A stretch of DNA of 64,000 nt from Aplidium turbinatum (Eukaryota > Chordata > Ascidiacea > Aplousobranchia > Polyclinidae): positions 2,802,501 to 2,866,500 of the forward strand of contig OU964924.1 of assembly GCA_918807975.1 (NCBI GenBank), given 5' to 3'. Positions 33,501-48,500 of this stretch are shown here, one piece after another. A program made the translations under genes and the position numbers. The notes under the pieces were generated by a model. It did not search any database and had not been told where the DNA came from. It saw only the letters and a program-made list of their open reading frames with translations. The first letter of the stretch is position 1; every line of letters begins with the position of its first letter.

Positions 33501-36500
33501 TTTAGCAGCGCTCATAAGATCGCAAGGTGCAAGAAAGAAAACATCCAACCTATTAAAGCTTAATTGCTGCAGCGACGCTAAACGCAGTCTTTGTGAGAAA
33601 GACTAACCACACTCTTCGAAATTACCGTCGGCAATTGCCGAGGTGATTGTAAGGACCACAAGATTACAAGAAAAAACTAATTTTCTTAAACTACACCAGA
33701 CTGGGATGTTGATTCAATATTCCTATTGCTGGATGTTTTATTTGAGTTACTTCCTACTTCGCCGGCGCTTAGACACGTGCCCAGCTGGGAGAATCTTTTA
33801 TAGAAATATCACCCTATTTGCATTGATTTAACTCCAGTAGACGTCAAATTATTGTAAGCATTTACTCCTTGTTGCGCCTCGCTTTCCGTTATCTCGTCCA
33901 GCTGATACAGCATCTGATGATACCGATTCTGACTAGTTCATCACACAGACTTTGTGCTGCTCGCAGTGTCCCAATTGTGCCGAAATTATGTTGGCTTATA
34001 AGCTTACGTAAATCGAGGAAATCTTCTCGCAGGGAGCTCTTGATATGTTACCTGTACCTGGTTGAGCAATTAACGTTATTTTATGATAATTCAACGTCGC
34101 TAGATGTCGAATTAATGTAAAACAAACGTAAATTTCTTATTGAGCATTGTTGTTACGCAATATAACCCGCCGGGAAAATTAAATCGATTTGTGCTGACTC
34201 GAACGTTGAATCAACCCAAAATTAACTTTCCCCCCCAATGAGTTATAACGTGAATCACCGTAACAGCGTGCGTATCGCGTTGCTCGCTTCATCACTACTT
34301 TTGGTATTATTACATCATAACAAATCAAACAATGCGTTCGTGATGACTATAGTATATTTTTCGCTTCTCGTTTTACATGTTTTAGTACAATCTCTTCCTA
34401 CTAAGTGTTCACAGCAATTGCCGAGGCAATTTCAACTTTTTCCGTTTGGCCTCGGCAACGTTTTTGCCGAAGTAAAAATATGATAATTTCGAAGACTGAA
34501 CCATTGCGAATTTGCAAACATACAGTATATATACAAAACACATTCAATGAAATCTGTTTGAAAACTCTCGTCCACCCAGAATTCCTCTTTTCTAAGAAAA
34601 AATCGACGCCTATGGTTATATCTATCGTTGTACTGTGTGCATGATTGTGTTGCTTGTGTTTAAGTTTGGTAAGCATTTTTCAATCCTTGCTTGGTTTTAC
34701 TCCAGAAATTTAAGCAGCATAATTGTTTATGTTATGTCTATGCGCGTTTGTTACTGAGCATGTCAACACATCTGTCATCATTTACTTATTGGAAACATTT
34801 TGCTTTTTGAAGCATTGCCTGGAACAAATCAACCGTTTTTTACATGATTCAATGTAAAAACGGTCGATTTGCTTTTTTGGTGGTTGACATAAGATTACTG
34901 GGTAGGTTCAGTCATTTGATCGGTTAAATAGCGTTGAATATGGCACCTGTCTCATATTGTGATGCCCAGGAGGTAGTGGGCAGTGACTGATGGTGTTGAT
35001 TTGTTGGAAGGATGTTTGGGAGATCTGGAACCTTGATGATTCGTGTCGGGCCCAACTCCCCATGGAGGAAGGCAAGGAGGAACCGTCACCTCTAGGCTGC
35101 GCTGTTCTCTACACCGCCCAGGACCGCATCATTGTCGGTAAGCCCAATACGAACATGAACAAAAAAAATGAAATAAAGGTCCAAAAGTTACAATAGATGA
35201 TCAGGAAGCAACAGTGAACCATTGTTTTTGAAAAGTTATTTAAGCTGAGCCTGGAACTAGCAGAAAGCCAGGCTCCTCTAGGCAGCATGATCCTTTGAAC
35301 TCCTGTTTTGTCCCTTAGGTGGGCTGATGACTCTAAACTACACGAGTTGATTTGTTTGAAAACACCAGATTTGTCCACTACACTTACACAAATTTGTCAA
35401 CTGCAGCCACATTGCGCCAGTTGCTGTTAATTTGTTTGAAACTCTAAGGGTCGAATGCAGAAAGGTAGCTCAAAATAAGCCTAGCTTAACGCCAAGCTCT
35501 TCTCAGGCAAGCGGAGTTTTAGTCAAGCTCGGTTTAAAACTTGAGCGCGATGCAGAAACTAATTTGCAAGGTCGCTTGGCCAAGCCACTCTTTGAGCTGC
35601 GCTTCATAATAAAACTGATTTTAAGCCACGTTTTTGACGCAAAGTGTGACGTCACTCGACTTGCGATGGTGATTTTTGAAACCTACCCGACAAATAAAGT
35701 AATTGTAAGTTTAGAAGTTGTTCGTGTAATTAGGGATGCTTTATTAATGACATCATAATACCTTTTGTTACATCACAATTGAATTTGAAACGCAGTTTCC
35801 AGTTGGTGGTAGCAAGTTAGTAGCCTGTTGTAAGACAAAGCATGTTGACAGCAACTAGCAAGCATGTAGTAGACAACAATAGCAATTTCTGCTATTTCCT
35901 TTCAGCCTAATTATAATCTTTTCTTTTTGCCTCAACATAATAATATTCACGACACAAAAGTCTGTATCACTGTAGGTTACATCATTATAACATAGCATGA
36001 TGCCCTTCCGTTCCATTGTTCTTTGTATACCTGACACTTGTATCATTACTCGATAATGAGCTGAAAGATGAGCATTATCGCTATACGTTGTTTTAAAACT
36101 ATAAAAAAAAAATGGGCCTTTCAGCAACAAAAGTGCCCTTTTTTCTTAATTCTGCCCCCCCCTCCCATTGAAAACTCGTTCCGGCGCCCCTGCAAGTAGC
36201 AGTCGTTTTTTAACAACTTTGTAACTGAAAAATAGCAGTGAATCAAAAATATCTGGAGGTTTGTCAAGGGGCTAAATAGGGACATTCCACCTGTAACTCA
36301 AATAAATCTGGTCAGAATTTTCTCTTTAAAAATATATCTATTAATTTATAAAGTTTTCCATGGTTTTGCTCCGAACTATCTGGACACTTTGCTTGTTCAT
36401 TATAAACCTGCCAGAACTTTGCGTTCTCAACATCAATTGCTCTGTGCAACCCTTCATGTAAGACACAATATGGAAATCGTACCTTCCCAGTTGTTGCTGC

Positions 36501-39500
36501 CAGTTGCTGGAACTGTTTGCCTATTTGTGTGAAAGAAGCTGAAAATTTAAATGAATTCAAAGCTCGCTTGAAAACGTTCTATTTCAATGAACATTATGAC
36601 TGAATGTACCGTATTAATTATCACCATTGTCATGTGCAGCGCCCAGGAGCATAGTTTGACTGTGAATGTGGCGCTATATAAATATTGTTATTATTATTAT
36701 TGCCGTATTTAACCTGGTCGTATGAAATGCTGCTAGTAAGCTTCAGCATTTCCAGAAAGACCTACAGTGTTCTACGGAGAATGCACAAGCACATTTTAGC
36801 AAGCTTCAAAAAGTGCCCTGCACGATGGACTAATTACACAACTTCACCACAATCCTTTAAAATCCAGTTTGCAAAAATGCTTAAGTCAAGATCCGCCGCT
36901 GTTAAGTCGCCTTTTTTGGCGACTTAAATTGGTGGCTCAAAACCTGGAATGAAACGAGTTTTAAGCTTGGCTTAAAGTAAGAATAGTTTCTGCAGCGCAA
37001 AACTCGGCTCAAGCCACTATCTAAGCCCGGCTTGCTTAAAACTAGTTTTGAGCTACCTTTCTGCATTCGACCCTAAGAAAGTTAACACCGTGGAATTGTC
37101 TCGTTTTCAAAATGTGATCTATCGGCCCATGCTGAACAGAACGGGTCCTTTTGGTTTTGTTTGCTAATTCCTCCTTTACATCCGTTAGATGACACCCGAG
37201 AGTGCGGCGCCATGCCTGTCTTCGCGATGCTGTCTTGTGACGGGAACCTCAGTCTCTTCCACATGATCAACCTCCAATCCACCGACGAGTATCCCAGCCT
37301 CACCATCCAGCCAAAGCAGCTGACCTCCGATGGAGAAAGAGCGACTGTTGTCAATAAGGTCTCTATTCTCTAACAACGTGGCTACAATCAACATTTGTAA
37401 TGCTACCAATGCAGATGTTTGCCACTGACATGTTAAAGTTCTGTTTGAGCAAGAATTTTATGGCAATGATATGGCAAAACAAGTTATGAAACTTTTCGCT
37501 AGCAATCTGATTTGCTTGATACATGTTATTATCGAGTATCTATCTGCAGACGTTGAATCAATATAAAAAAGACTTTGTTGTTCCAGTTGGGTAGCACAGA
37601 CAACATCAGGAGCCTCCCATCCATTGCCGGCAAGCCGAAACTAACCAGCAAGCCTTCCATGTTGGTCACCACCAGCACTCCTAAACAACCTCGTGAACCT
37701 CAGACAGCGGAAAATCTTCAAGTAAGTGGAATAACCTACATCTGCTTCATGGTGGAAGCTTCTATGGACTACCAGATGCACTGATATACAAGTAATCCAC
37801 CAGAAATTTGTATTTATAATTCTACTGGTATGTTTTAACACAAACAATTTTCTATTTCCAGTTATCAATGACTCCTTTGCAAGGAAGGGCAGGAGCTTTC
37901 CTCCCTCCGCCATCCACTGAGTTGGATTCCACCATTAAATTCGCTTCCAAGTCTCTCGCATTCCCTAGCACAGGGACACCAGCTCCTCCCGCCAGCAGCA
38001 ACGGTCTCGCGCTGCAGGTGAAGATTTTCTCGTGTCACCGATCGTGTCCTGACAGATGATCAAGTGTGACATTTTGTATAATGAGATCACAATTTGAGAG
38101 CGAGTTCTAGTATAAGGCATGATCAGTCCTCGCGCGACTGCGACTCAGCAACACTTAAAAGCGAACTTCATGAATTGACAGAAATGAATAAATTTTACAG
38201 AAACAAAAAGAAAACGTGCCTGCCCCTCAGACTGTCTCATTGCCAGTACAAGACGCAAATTCTTTCACAAAACCCCTGGAGAAGACTTTCAGCATATCAT
38301 CGGCCAAGGATATTCGGTGGGTGTTGCAGCAAGGAGCTGTAGGCGCTTCTGGTGCGCCTAAACTGAACTGTCACAAGATATTGTCATAACTTTGCTGTCT
38401 ATTGGATGCTTGGTGAACAATCGTCCTCAATTGTTTGCTAAACATTTCAAGGGCTGAGGTCGCATTGATGTTTCCTAGCAGGAGCAACATTAATTATTTT
38501 TTACTCTTATACCGTACACAAGCAAAACTAAGAATTTCCATTTTATAACAAAGCTGCATTGATGTATTCATTGAGTATATGCAAACATTTCAACTGACAT
38601 CAACAATTTTGTTGACCTTATTATTTTAGTGCGTCACCACTGCCAGCCGTCGGGGGCCCACGCGGGCAGACGTACAGCCGTCCGGAGTTTGAACCTCCCC
38701 CAAAGCACCAGTCATCCACTGGTAGCCGGTCCACCAGCTCAGTCAAAACAGGACAATGTAGGTCACGTGTTTTGTTTGGGGGATTAGGAAATGCGTTTTG
38801 TTAACAGACTGCCGAGACGTCAAATCAGCTATTTTTGCTTCAACGTCTGCAGCCATTGAATCAATATAAAAACGGCTGATTTGCTGTCAGGATGAGAAGC
38901 ACCTAAACATCTGCGGGAACACACACCGTAATTAACACAGCTTTTTGTGTATAATGTGCATATGTAATAAATTTCTCAGGGCATATGTATGATGTAATCC
39001 GTCCAGTCGTTTTGCCCTGAGAAATTTATTACATATGCACATTATAACCATTATAAACCTTGCTAAAATAATGCTTGGTTTATGTCTTGTATTTTGATGT
39101 GGTACGTTTTTAGAAGATGATACAAATGTTGTGAACCTTGGGAGCATGACATATCTTGAGTGGCTGACGAGAGTTATTCAGTTTTTTTTTTGTGTAATGC
39201 TGTGTGGTTCTGTTGCCATCTCCTTTGCTATCTTATATGGGTATATGGGTGATCAACCAATCATATTCAAGTGATTTATATCAATATTTTATAAAATTTA
39301 GCGCAAGACAAAGAAGCAAGGCCAGCAGGTGACAACCTCAAACGTCGAATGACCAAGAAAAGTCAAGGTACAACTTCTCATGGTTTATAACTTTCTCGAT
39401 AATCTTATACGTGGTTTTAGACTGGAGAGTTGATAGCCGAGCTTTTGAATTTTCAATGATCTTCATGAAAGACATAAGTTGTCATATCTTTAACCTTGCT

Positions 39501-42500
39501 GAGCATTGGCCTAAGTTATTTTCCTGCTTTTTTATCTTTCTTTTTTGAGCGAGCAATTTTTGCACTGAATAAATGCCTACAGATGTTGAATCAATGTAAA
39601 AGGACGGTATTTGTTTCCTGAGTGATGCATTTTGTAGTCTTCGAATATTTTAACTTTCAACCGCGTTGTATTTAACGGTTGGCTTAAGTGTGAATGATGC
39701 TTGGGATGAACCCAATAGGGAAGGTGACTATAAAAAGTAACTAACCAGCTGATGCCCGGTGGTTTATTGAAGACTTTAAACACGGTACCGATTGTGTTTT
39801 TTCTTGCATAACGCAGTGAGGATAAGTCGGGTAATAATGTGATAACATCGTAAACCTGATATAAAAATGAGCCCTGTCGCTAAAAGACCTTAGCAGTTGT
39901 AGAACGAGGTCCATAAATCAAATCATAACATTGTTATTTAAGTAACTAATGAAACAAACAACGTATTTTGTGAGCAAAGCGCAACAACATGTCTTACAAC
40001 CCACCGGGTGCTGAAGCAAAATGCGGCATGCCACACGAGTTGCTTTTGAATTGACGTTAAAATGTTGAATTGTTTGACTTTTGATCAAACCATTTGGCTG
40101 AAATTTTTGCATTTAGCAACGAAACCACAACGCAAATGTTGATTTGATTGCCAGAAGCGAGTGGCGCTTGTGAAGTCATTGATTGTGATGTAGCACATGG
40201 TTGGAGGTTCCCAACACGTTGTGCCACAATCAGTGCGGAGGTTTGTAGCGTTCACGACTGAGTGGGATTTTAATGTGAATTTAGTCCACGCCTACTGGTT
40301 AGGTCATTCGTGGACCAATGCCGTCCTTAGCGTTGATCAGCTGAGGTAGTGCAGCAGCTGCTGTATAGTTAGCAATGCCAGGCAAGACAAGCAGGTCCGA
40401 TACAGTTTAGGCTACTCGGTGTTCATCATGGTTTTCAGTCAGTGGTAGACCACTGCCGAGTGAAAGCTTTTTCCTTTTTTACCTATTCTGTCAAACCGTG
40501 TGTTTTTATACCAGTTGTTGGTATGACATAGCTACTCAGTCTTTTCCTTTCATTCGCATCTAGTATCGTTGTGTTGGATGTTTGTGAGGACAGATCAGTT
40601 TGCCTAAATACACTTTGCTATTTTTGTCCACTTTCACATTCAATATCAGTCCACTCATGAGGTTGTACGATACTTGCGCAGACAAACCTCTGTCGTCTCA
40701 AGATTCAGTGACCAGCAGCATCATGGATGGATTGATCAGCGAAGTCATGGACTTCGAGAGGGAATTATCGGATTTCATTGAAGAATCTGCTCAAAGTGAC
40801 CAAGAAGTGGCGCTGCTTGGTTCTCAAGAGGACAAAATTAATCTCCAACAGGTTTGTAAATACGAAGTTGCTATTTTGACACACTTGTTGCCATGTTTGC
40901 TTGTGACAGGTGTTGCCAGAGTTAGGATTAACTTTTCTCAAATTAGGGCAGAATTCCTTATCTGGCAACGCTATTACGGCTATATTTACACTAAATGGTG
41001 TAAATATAGCAACAGTCTTATATTTAACTATGGTTTTGATGGATGGCGATTGATGTCACAAACTTTTGAGTTGAAGATGAGCTGAGCATCTACTCTCAAT
41101 TTTCAAGTTTTCTACCACCAATCAACTCTTTTTTCTTTTCGAACAGAATGTGGATTCGTTGTCTCATTTCCAACAAGAGATAACCCGAACCAGCCAAGAG
41201 CAACACGAGGAGATCCAGTCGGTTCGTACCTTGTCCCTGGAGGCGTTCGCAGCGCTACAGAACGCCGAAACGCAACGTAAGCGGGTGGAGAACCCCGCCT
41301 ACCGGGATGCTCTGCATGCGAAACCGTTGGATATGTCCGATCAGAGACGAATGAAGGTCAGTTGGGAACGCTGCGTCTGCATATTGTCTTGCCTATTGTA
41401 ATAGTGATGAGAGCTACAGAAAAAACTTTTTTTCGTCACACCCGGTCTAATGTCTGGGTGGTGATGATTGATTGAGAAAGCAACGAAGCCAATCTTCATG
41501 TCTGCTTTCAAGCTTTAAATGTCTTACAAAAGAGTCAACAACGCAGTGCCACATGCTCTCTCGGGAGGCGTCGAACCGATGACCCTTCGAACGCCGCACC
41601 AGTATTCTGGCAAGCGCAATGAACATTGTTCTCGCAATATCGAAACTTTAAACGATTTTACCGACCAGACTAATTTCGTCAAACAAGCACTTTTTTTTTC
41701 ATTGATTCAGCGTCGTTACATCGATTCAACGTTGAATCAATGTAAAAATGACGGATTTTAATGTCTGGTTATAGGTCTTCGCACCTCGCTAGGTTTATGT
41801 GCCGTTGCATCGTGTATTGCAGCTGGCAATATCCGTTTCGGTCCAGTGATTCAGTTGTGACGTAACAAATCTTGCAGGAAGTTCGCGGGTGGTATCAGTA
41901 CATCCGGGACAGTATAAAAGAAGTTGACACTGCGCTGAACGACCAATGGAACGGTTTTATGGAGAAGCAGAAGTCGTCAACGCTGCGCCAGTCAAAAAGA
42001 AGGATCTTGGTGAAAATCAAAGTCTTTTTTAACTTTATCGAGAAAACTTAATTTTTCATGTTGAAAGTAAATGTTCGACTCCCAGTTGTAGCAATTGCTA
42101 AACAATAACTTTAGAATAGATTTGTACAAATACTGATTGTTCTTGATCGTTTTCCTGTCCAGATCGAAGAGCGCAACACTGTACGACGCGCGATATCGAA
42201 CCAGACGAAAATCCTTCATGACCAAGAACTTAAGCTGCTTCTTCTCGACCAGCAGCTGGACAGGTGGGTCAATTGCGGGATGGTGACAAGCTGTCTTAAC
42301 AATCTCTTAAGGTCGAACGTAACTTAGAAAATGAAGCCGAAACTGAGTAACAGTGCTCTGCTGGCTCTCCCACTACAGGATAGGCAATCTTGGGTTAAGG
42401 GACAATGGACGCAAAACAATATTCGTGAAAAGCGTATAAATACTTAAATATGTTCGTACATCATTGATTCGGTCACATGTCTTAGTCTTATACTGCAAAC

Positions 42501-45500
42501 CACATTATTTTTACGCGAGTCAGTTCAATCTTCAACAGTTAAAATTCGACTTCGATCTGCTAGATCATCTTCAGTTCAGCTTGTTCAAATCTTATTTAGT
42601 TTAACTGAAAGTGATTTAGCAGATTGATGTCGATTTTTAGTTATGATTAAACTGACTCGCATTTGTATAAATTTGTTTGATATTATGTTTCGATTGTGTC
42701 ACCAGGCTACGACTGGCCAACACATCGTTCCAGCATTATAGCAACGAAGCTCTCCACTCAAAGCAAGCTTCGTCGCTGGACCAAACAGGCGACAGGTTTG
42801 TGTGCCTGTCTTAAACTTGTTCGTGAAGCTTCAAGGTGTACTTGGCTGTTTTTAATTGCTAACTTCAGTCAGACTCTGTTTTCTTAGGTCAAGATGAGTT
42901 ATTTGCAAAAGTTCCCCTTAAACGAGAACTCTTAACAATATGGATCTTTACCGTTCCAGCACCGACCTACCCACTATGGCTACGTCACTGATCCGCGGCT
43001 ATACGGACAAGTCTCCTAAAAACGAACTTGGTGACGCAGCAAACAGCTCCGCCAATAAGAACAGTTCGTTCATTAAGATCTCCCCTCAGAAGGCGTCCCA
43101 GCTGTCTGGCTATCTGGCATCGAAGCGGCCTATGTCTGTCCGTCCCACAGCAGGTAGATTCTTTGTACCAGTCCTTGTTAGGAATTCAATTAATTTAGAC
43201 GGAAGTATGGCATCGCTTTCCTATTTTGAAGCGAATTTTATTTATCCTTTGCTGTTAACATTACATATCTGCATCTGCAGAATGAAGTTCTTGTGCCATG
43301 TGATAAGGGAAGGCGAACTGGAAGATCTATCTAAGTGGCACAATACTTTGAAACGGCTCAGAGAAGTTTCCAGATTTAGTTTTTGCATAATTTTCAACCA
43401 AGCACCACATATTCCTATAAACTTTGCCGAAACGCCCCATACTCACAACTCTACCATCAATGCACTGTACATTGACGGATGCATCAGCCATGACACCTAC
43501 AAGGAGAGTTCCATTTCATTAACGTTTTCTCCATTGAAAGGCGTGGATCACTGTGGAACCATGAGACTCATTTTAATAATAGACGTATAGGCTTAGGTTT
43601 GGTTCAGTTGTTGATCACAGTTTCATCAATTTCTTAAATTGTCAATGAATGGATTTGTTAGAGTAAAGCCATTTCTCTCACAGGCCGAAAGTCGAAGTTC
43701 CTTGCAAAACCGTTTGTGAAGATTGCGTCATCACGTGCGTCACCTCCGAGTGTGGGGAAGTCCCTGTCGACGCGATCGCTATCGCAAACGAGCGATTATA
43801 CGGTGTATTCTGAGGACAGCGTTGCGACCGGAGGTACAGACTGATTGTTTCGCATCTTTATTTATGGTTATGTTCTTTTGGAGATATTTATTTACATTCT
43901 GTTTGAGATACTTTTCTGTTTGGTTTTTCAACGAGTTGAGATTCAAAACTTTATACTTCAACGTGGCGGCCTTCTAAATTTTGAGATTCTATACGGGCAA
44001 ACCATATGGGGTAACTATATTGAAGGCGTGGAATTGAACACTCAGTGATCATGTGGGCGACTTCCTGGTCAGAGGCACGGGGGGCGTCCACCTAGAAATT
44101 TAAGACGTAGTAACATTGACTAATAAGGACTGTGTAAACCTAATGAGAACTACTAGTCAGGAAAATAGGCCTTTTTTTATTTGATTCAACGCCCGCAGAC
44201 AGGTGTTGGATGACTGAAACGAACCTTTTACATGATTTGACCAAACCATTGCAGAGTCACCAGGTAGTGAGGACATGGTCGAAGGAAGAGAGCATCCTGA
44301 GCAAATGTTCAGGGAAATAGGGGCCGCTATGCCAGGTAGGTTGTTCTATGACGGCCTGCTTTGTTGGTGAAACTCTAATCCAATTTTGGTAGAAAGGTGA
44401 TTTTTGTTTAACCATAGACATTAGACAATGTCTTATTGTCTATGGTTAACTCTTATCCGTTGCTTGTTTGCTTCTAGGGAAAACCGCGAACTTCTTACTT
44501 TTTAGTAGATTTTGGGACTGGATTAATTTATGAAAAGAGAGTGAAATAACACATGTCAAGAGGAAATACGGTGCAACATTTAAAAAGGATTTTTAAATAA
44601 CCTACTTATAAGCCCACTGTTAACACTTGAAGTGAGTTTAAGCAGTTGCTTTATCCAAAATGTGTTTCGGTCATGTGAGTGGCCATCTCAGTATCGCACC
44701 ACTAATTCCTGCCACAGATCAATCAAGTATTTTTCAGTATGGTTTTACAAACAATACGTAATACGTAAGCTGTGAGTCTATCTACAGCACATTATTTTTA
44801 TCCATATTTAAGCTACACCGTGGAGGCATCGAAAAAAACATGTGATTTTCTAAGTCAATGTGCTCCACTAATTTTAGTAGGTTAGAGATCTCTACTATTA
44901 TGTTAAAACTGTTTAGTTGAGCTAACGATGATACGGAATGGTGGCCCTCCTGCGTTTGACCGCAGAATGACCCCCGTGTTGCCCCCATATCAAAGTTCTT
45001 CACCAACCCCTGGCTTGTCTAACGAGGCTGACCACTTCACAACATCAGGTACTTGATAGCCTTAAAATGCGAATGCTTTTTGTTGGCTTAAATAATGCCA
45101 AGTAGTTATGTTAATAAACTATTCATTATATGCTTGATGAGGAATCATCATCATCATCAGTCGTTATCTCCGCCTGCGGCAGATTGCGCATCAACATGGG
45201 TTATTTGCTTCCAAGCGTGGCGATTTTGAGCCGACGCCCAGTGTCGTCAAGTTAAGTCCGGTTCATGATTGGATGTTGTCTTGCCATCGTTTTGGTTGTC
45301 TGCCACGTTTTCTTTTTCCTTCTACTTTGCCTTCTGTGCAAATTTTGCTGATTCCGAATTGTGATCTTTTAGTGTGGCCGAACAGTTTTAAGACTTTTGA
45401 TTTTATTATTGCTGCAATTGGATGTAGTTTTGTCATAGTTAGTCATAGTTTGTTAGTCACAGTTTGTCATAGTTTTGTCATTATGATCATTATTCCTCAT

Positions 45501-48500
45501 CATCTAACTATGATGAGGAATAATGATCATAATTATAGTCTCTATGTTCTGATCGGGGTGGCGTGATAATGTTTGATAACGCCTATGCATAAAACTTAAT
45601 CTTTTCATCCTAATCCGGGTCTGCAAAGATTCGGACACCTCGGGCTGCATAGCTGAGTGGTGAGAACCTTGGAACGGCAATCGAAAGGGCGCCGGTTCGA
45701 CACCGCTCAAGAGCATGCGGCTGTGTCTTTGGCAGGACACTTAAAGGCATGCCTGAAGGTGGACACGAAGATTGGCTGCCTTGCCTTCCCGTCCACTTAA
45801 TCTAAATCTTCAACCACCGGGTGTAAGCCTGGATACGACAAACAACCTCAGATATTTTTACTAATTACTCTTATTGCCATTTAACATTAATTTTGACTTC
45901 AAGACAATCATGATCCGTGTTTATGTAGCGGATCGCGATATGGTTAGTGTTTCCTTATGAGTTGCTAACACTTTTTGTGGATTAGTTCTTGTTTTTAAGG
46001 TTCACATCTTTGTCGCATCGAGCTTGTTTTTGAGAAATCTGTCTCCTAGCAATACGCATGGTTTGGTCTACATTAAAATTTGACTTGGTTTATTATGTTC
46101 AAATGCTCCAGGAAGGGCACTGAAGGAATGCCATTACCAAAGTGTATTTAAACTATTGATCTAACTCGGCCAGCAGCCACCTACTGTCAACCTGTAAGGC
46201 CGATCTTAGCTACTGCGAGAAAATCACATCATGATTTGAGTAATTGACCTGTATTGATGATTAGTTTACGAATGAATGTAAAATTAAAAATGATAACTTT
46301 CTTGCATCCTCCACAGCTCCGGCTCTCCAGTCAACATCCGTGGAAGGATCTTCCACGATAACATACGGAGGTCCGGATACCCCTCTTGTTAAGCCCACCA
46401 TCAAGTACAACCCATCATCAGCCCAGATTGAAGCAGCTTCAAATCTAAATCACCCTCCTCAAGTACGTCATAGAATAGTTATTTGTTGCAGAATATATAC
46501 TGACGAAGCAACACTTCTGTGGCCAAAGGTCTGTCATAAACTTCAATTTAATGTGGTACCCCCTTTATTTTATTTTTACCTCACTACGTATCTATTTGGA
46601 TCTTCAAAGGCAAATTTTTAATGAAAAGTTTAGTGACAACGTTTTATCTTGGCATGTTTGGGTTAAGACGTTGTCCGCCTGCACAATGTAGTGTGCAATT
46701 CTCACTGCTTTTGTTGCTTATCAAAGCGTTTACGCAATATCTTACTCAAAACTGAATGAGACTGTTTACTAAGCGTTTTATTCAATTACATGACACGCTC
46801 TTCTGGTGTAAATACTTAGTGATAGTTTATCATGTCATTGAATGTCTTACGTTGTTATTGTTTTGAAACCAATTCTGCTTTACTAAACCCTCCAACAGTG
46901 AACGGTATGGCATCTAATTCACGTAATTCAACGTCGTTTAACGGTTTTATTTGGTTAAGGTTATCAACATCAAGGAGCTGAGCGATCCAGAAGTGGTCAA
47001 CGTCGTTCCTTTCACCCACAAATTTCAAGCCAAGTATGATGACGTATTGTAGTAGTTTTATTTTTCGTCATTAACACGTCCGGGACGAAAAAGATACTAA
47101 CTACAAAATCGATATAGACCTTCTTCTTCTTGCGTTCGAGGCCGCCACAGATCACGTTGTTACATCCAGGCGCAGCAGCCAATGGATTGTGTATTCGTCG
47201 AGCGTTGCTAGGTCCACATGTCTATCTTGTGGTCGGTATACAGGACATTGGTGGATAATGTGGTGTGCAGTTTGAAAATCTGAGCCACACGCACAAGATG
47301 GTGAATCGGCGAGGCCCCACTGAAACATGTTGCTGCTGAAACGGCCCACTCCAGTCCGCAGGCGATTGAGCTTCACCCATTCCTTCATACCAGCTCGTTA
47401 ACGAACGGGAAAAGGTGGCATAACCTTGAAAGGTTTAAAACGTGCCTGAATGAAAACTTATGTAGCAGGCTATATATCAGTAGTTGGCACGGCCACAAAA
47501 CCCAACCAGTCATTCAAACTGGTTGGCCCACAGGCGTAATGATTGGATGGCAACTTCCGTTTGTTGAGCAATGACTCGATCTCGATACCCTGCTGAGTTT
47601 TAGAAACCTTGATGGGAACCAACCGTAAACTTCGGCCTCTACCAGATAAAACGCTTATTTTTTCTTCATCTATTGGTCGAAGTTTATTTTAAATATCATT
47701 GAGTTTATGACGTCATTATCTTCCACCTTCTTTCAATTTTCAGGCCGGATGTCCCACCAGGGGTGGCCAGTGAAGTGCAGAGGGTCCTCAATGCTGTGCA
47801 GGCTTCACAGAAGCAACAGACCGCCTCTCCGTTCGCACAACAACCGGCTGTTACTTCAGGTAAATATTCGTTCATGTTCATTTTGGAATACTCACCGATT
47901 GAATGCAATAATTTATGCGTTTGTTTGAGACCCTGGTTCGATTCTGGCTCGGGTTAAACCGAACTTTTATTCTTTTATTTACCTATTATCTTGGATATGT
48001 TGCACACGTGCTTTGAAATATTTCTTAGGACGGAAAATTATAGCCAGATGAGTTCTAAGTGCATCCGTTTTGATACTATGTCTAAGATTTTATTCAATCT
48101 ACTGACTTCACTTCCCACAACATTCCTCTATCTCTATCGTCTCACTACCGGTTGCTGCGTATTGTTGGAAAAGAACTAATTTCCTTATTTGGCCTCACCC
48201 TGCAGTGCAGAACTGGAAGATGAGAAAGATTTTTTAAATGTTGATTGCAATATTTCAAAAGGTTTCAAGTTGTAATTTTTTATGACTTCAACTTCACTGT
48301 AGAGCTTGATGACCACGCTAGTGTGCCAGCATTCACTAAGTCAGAAGTGCAACCTCCTCCTCCTGCTTATCCATCCTCTCATCCTGCTCTCTCGTCATCA
48401 TCTCATCCCACTCCTGGAGGATTGTTTGGGCAACCTCCAACAGCGATGCCATTCTCATCGTCCTTTACCATGAAGATGCCAGGTAGGGATGTAAGGTGGC

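Noticed and set aside
40143-40560. Possible hAT end (GGTTCCCAACACGTTGTGCC) in a NUP214 intron
   Set aside because: One end resembles a known hAT terminus, but no partner end or 8-bp duplication could be found.
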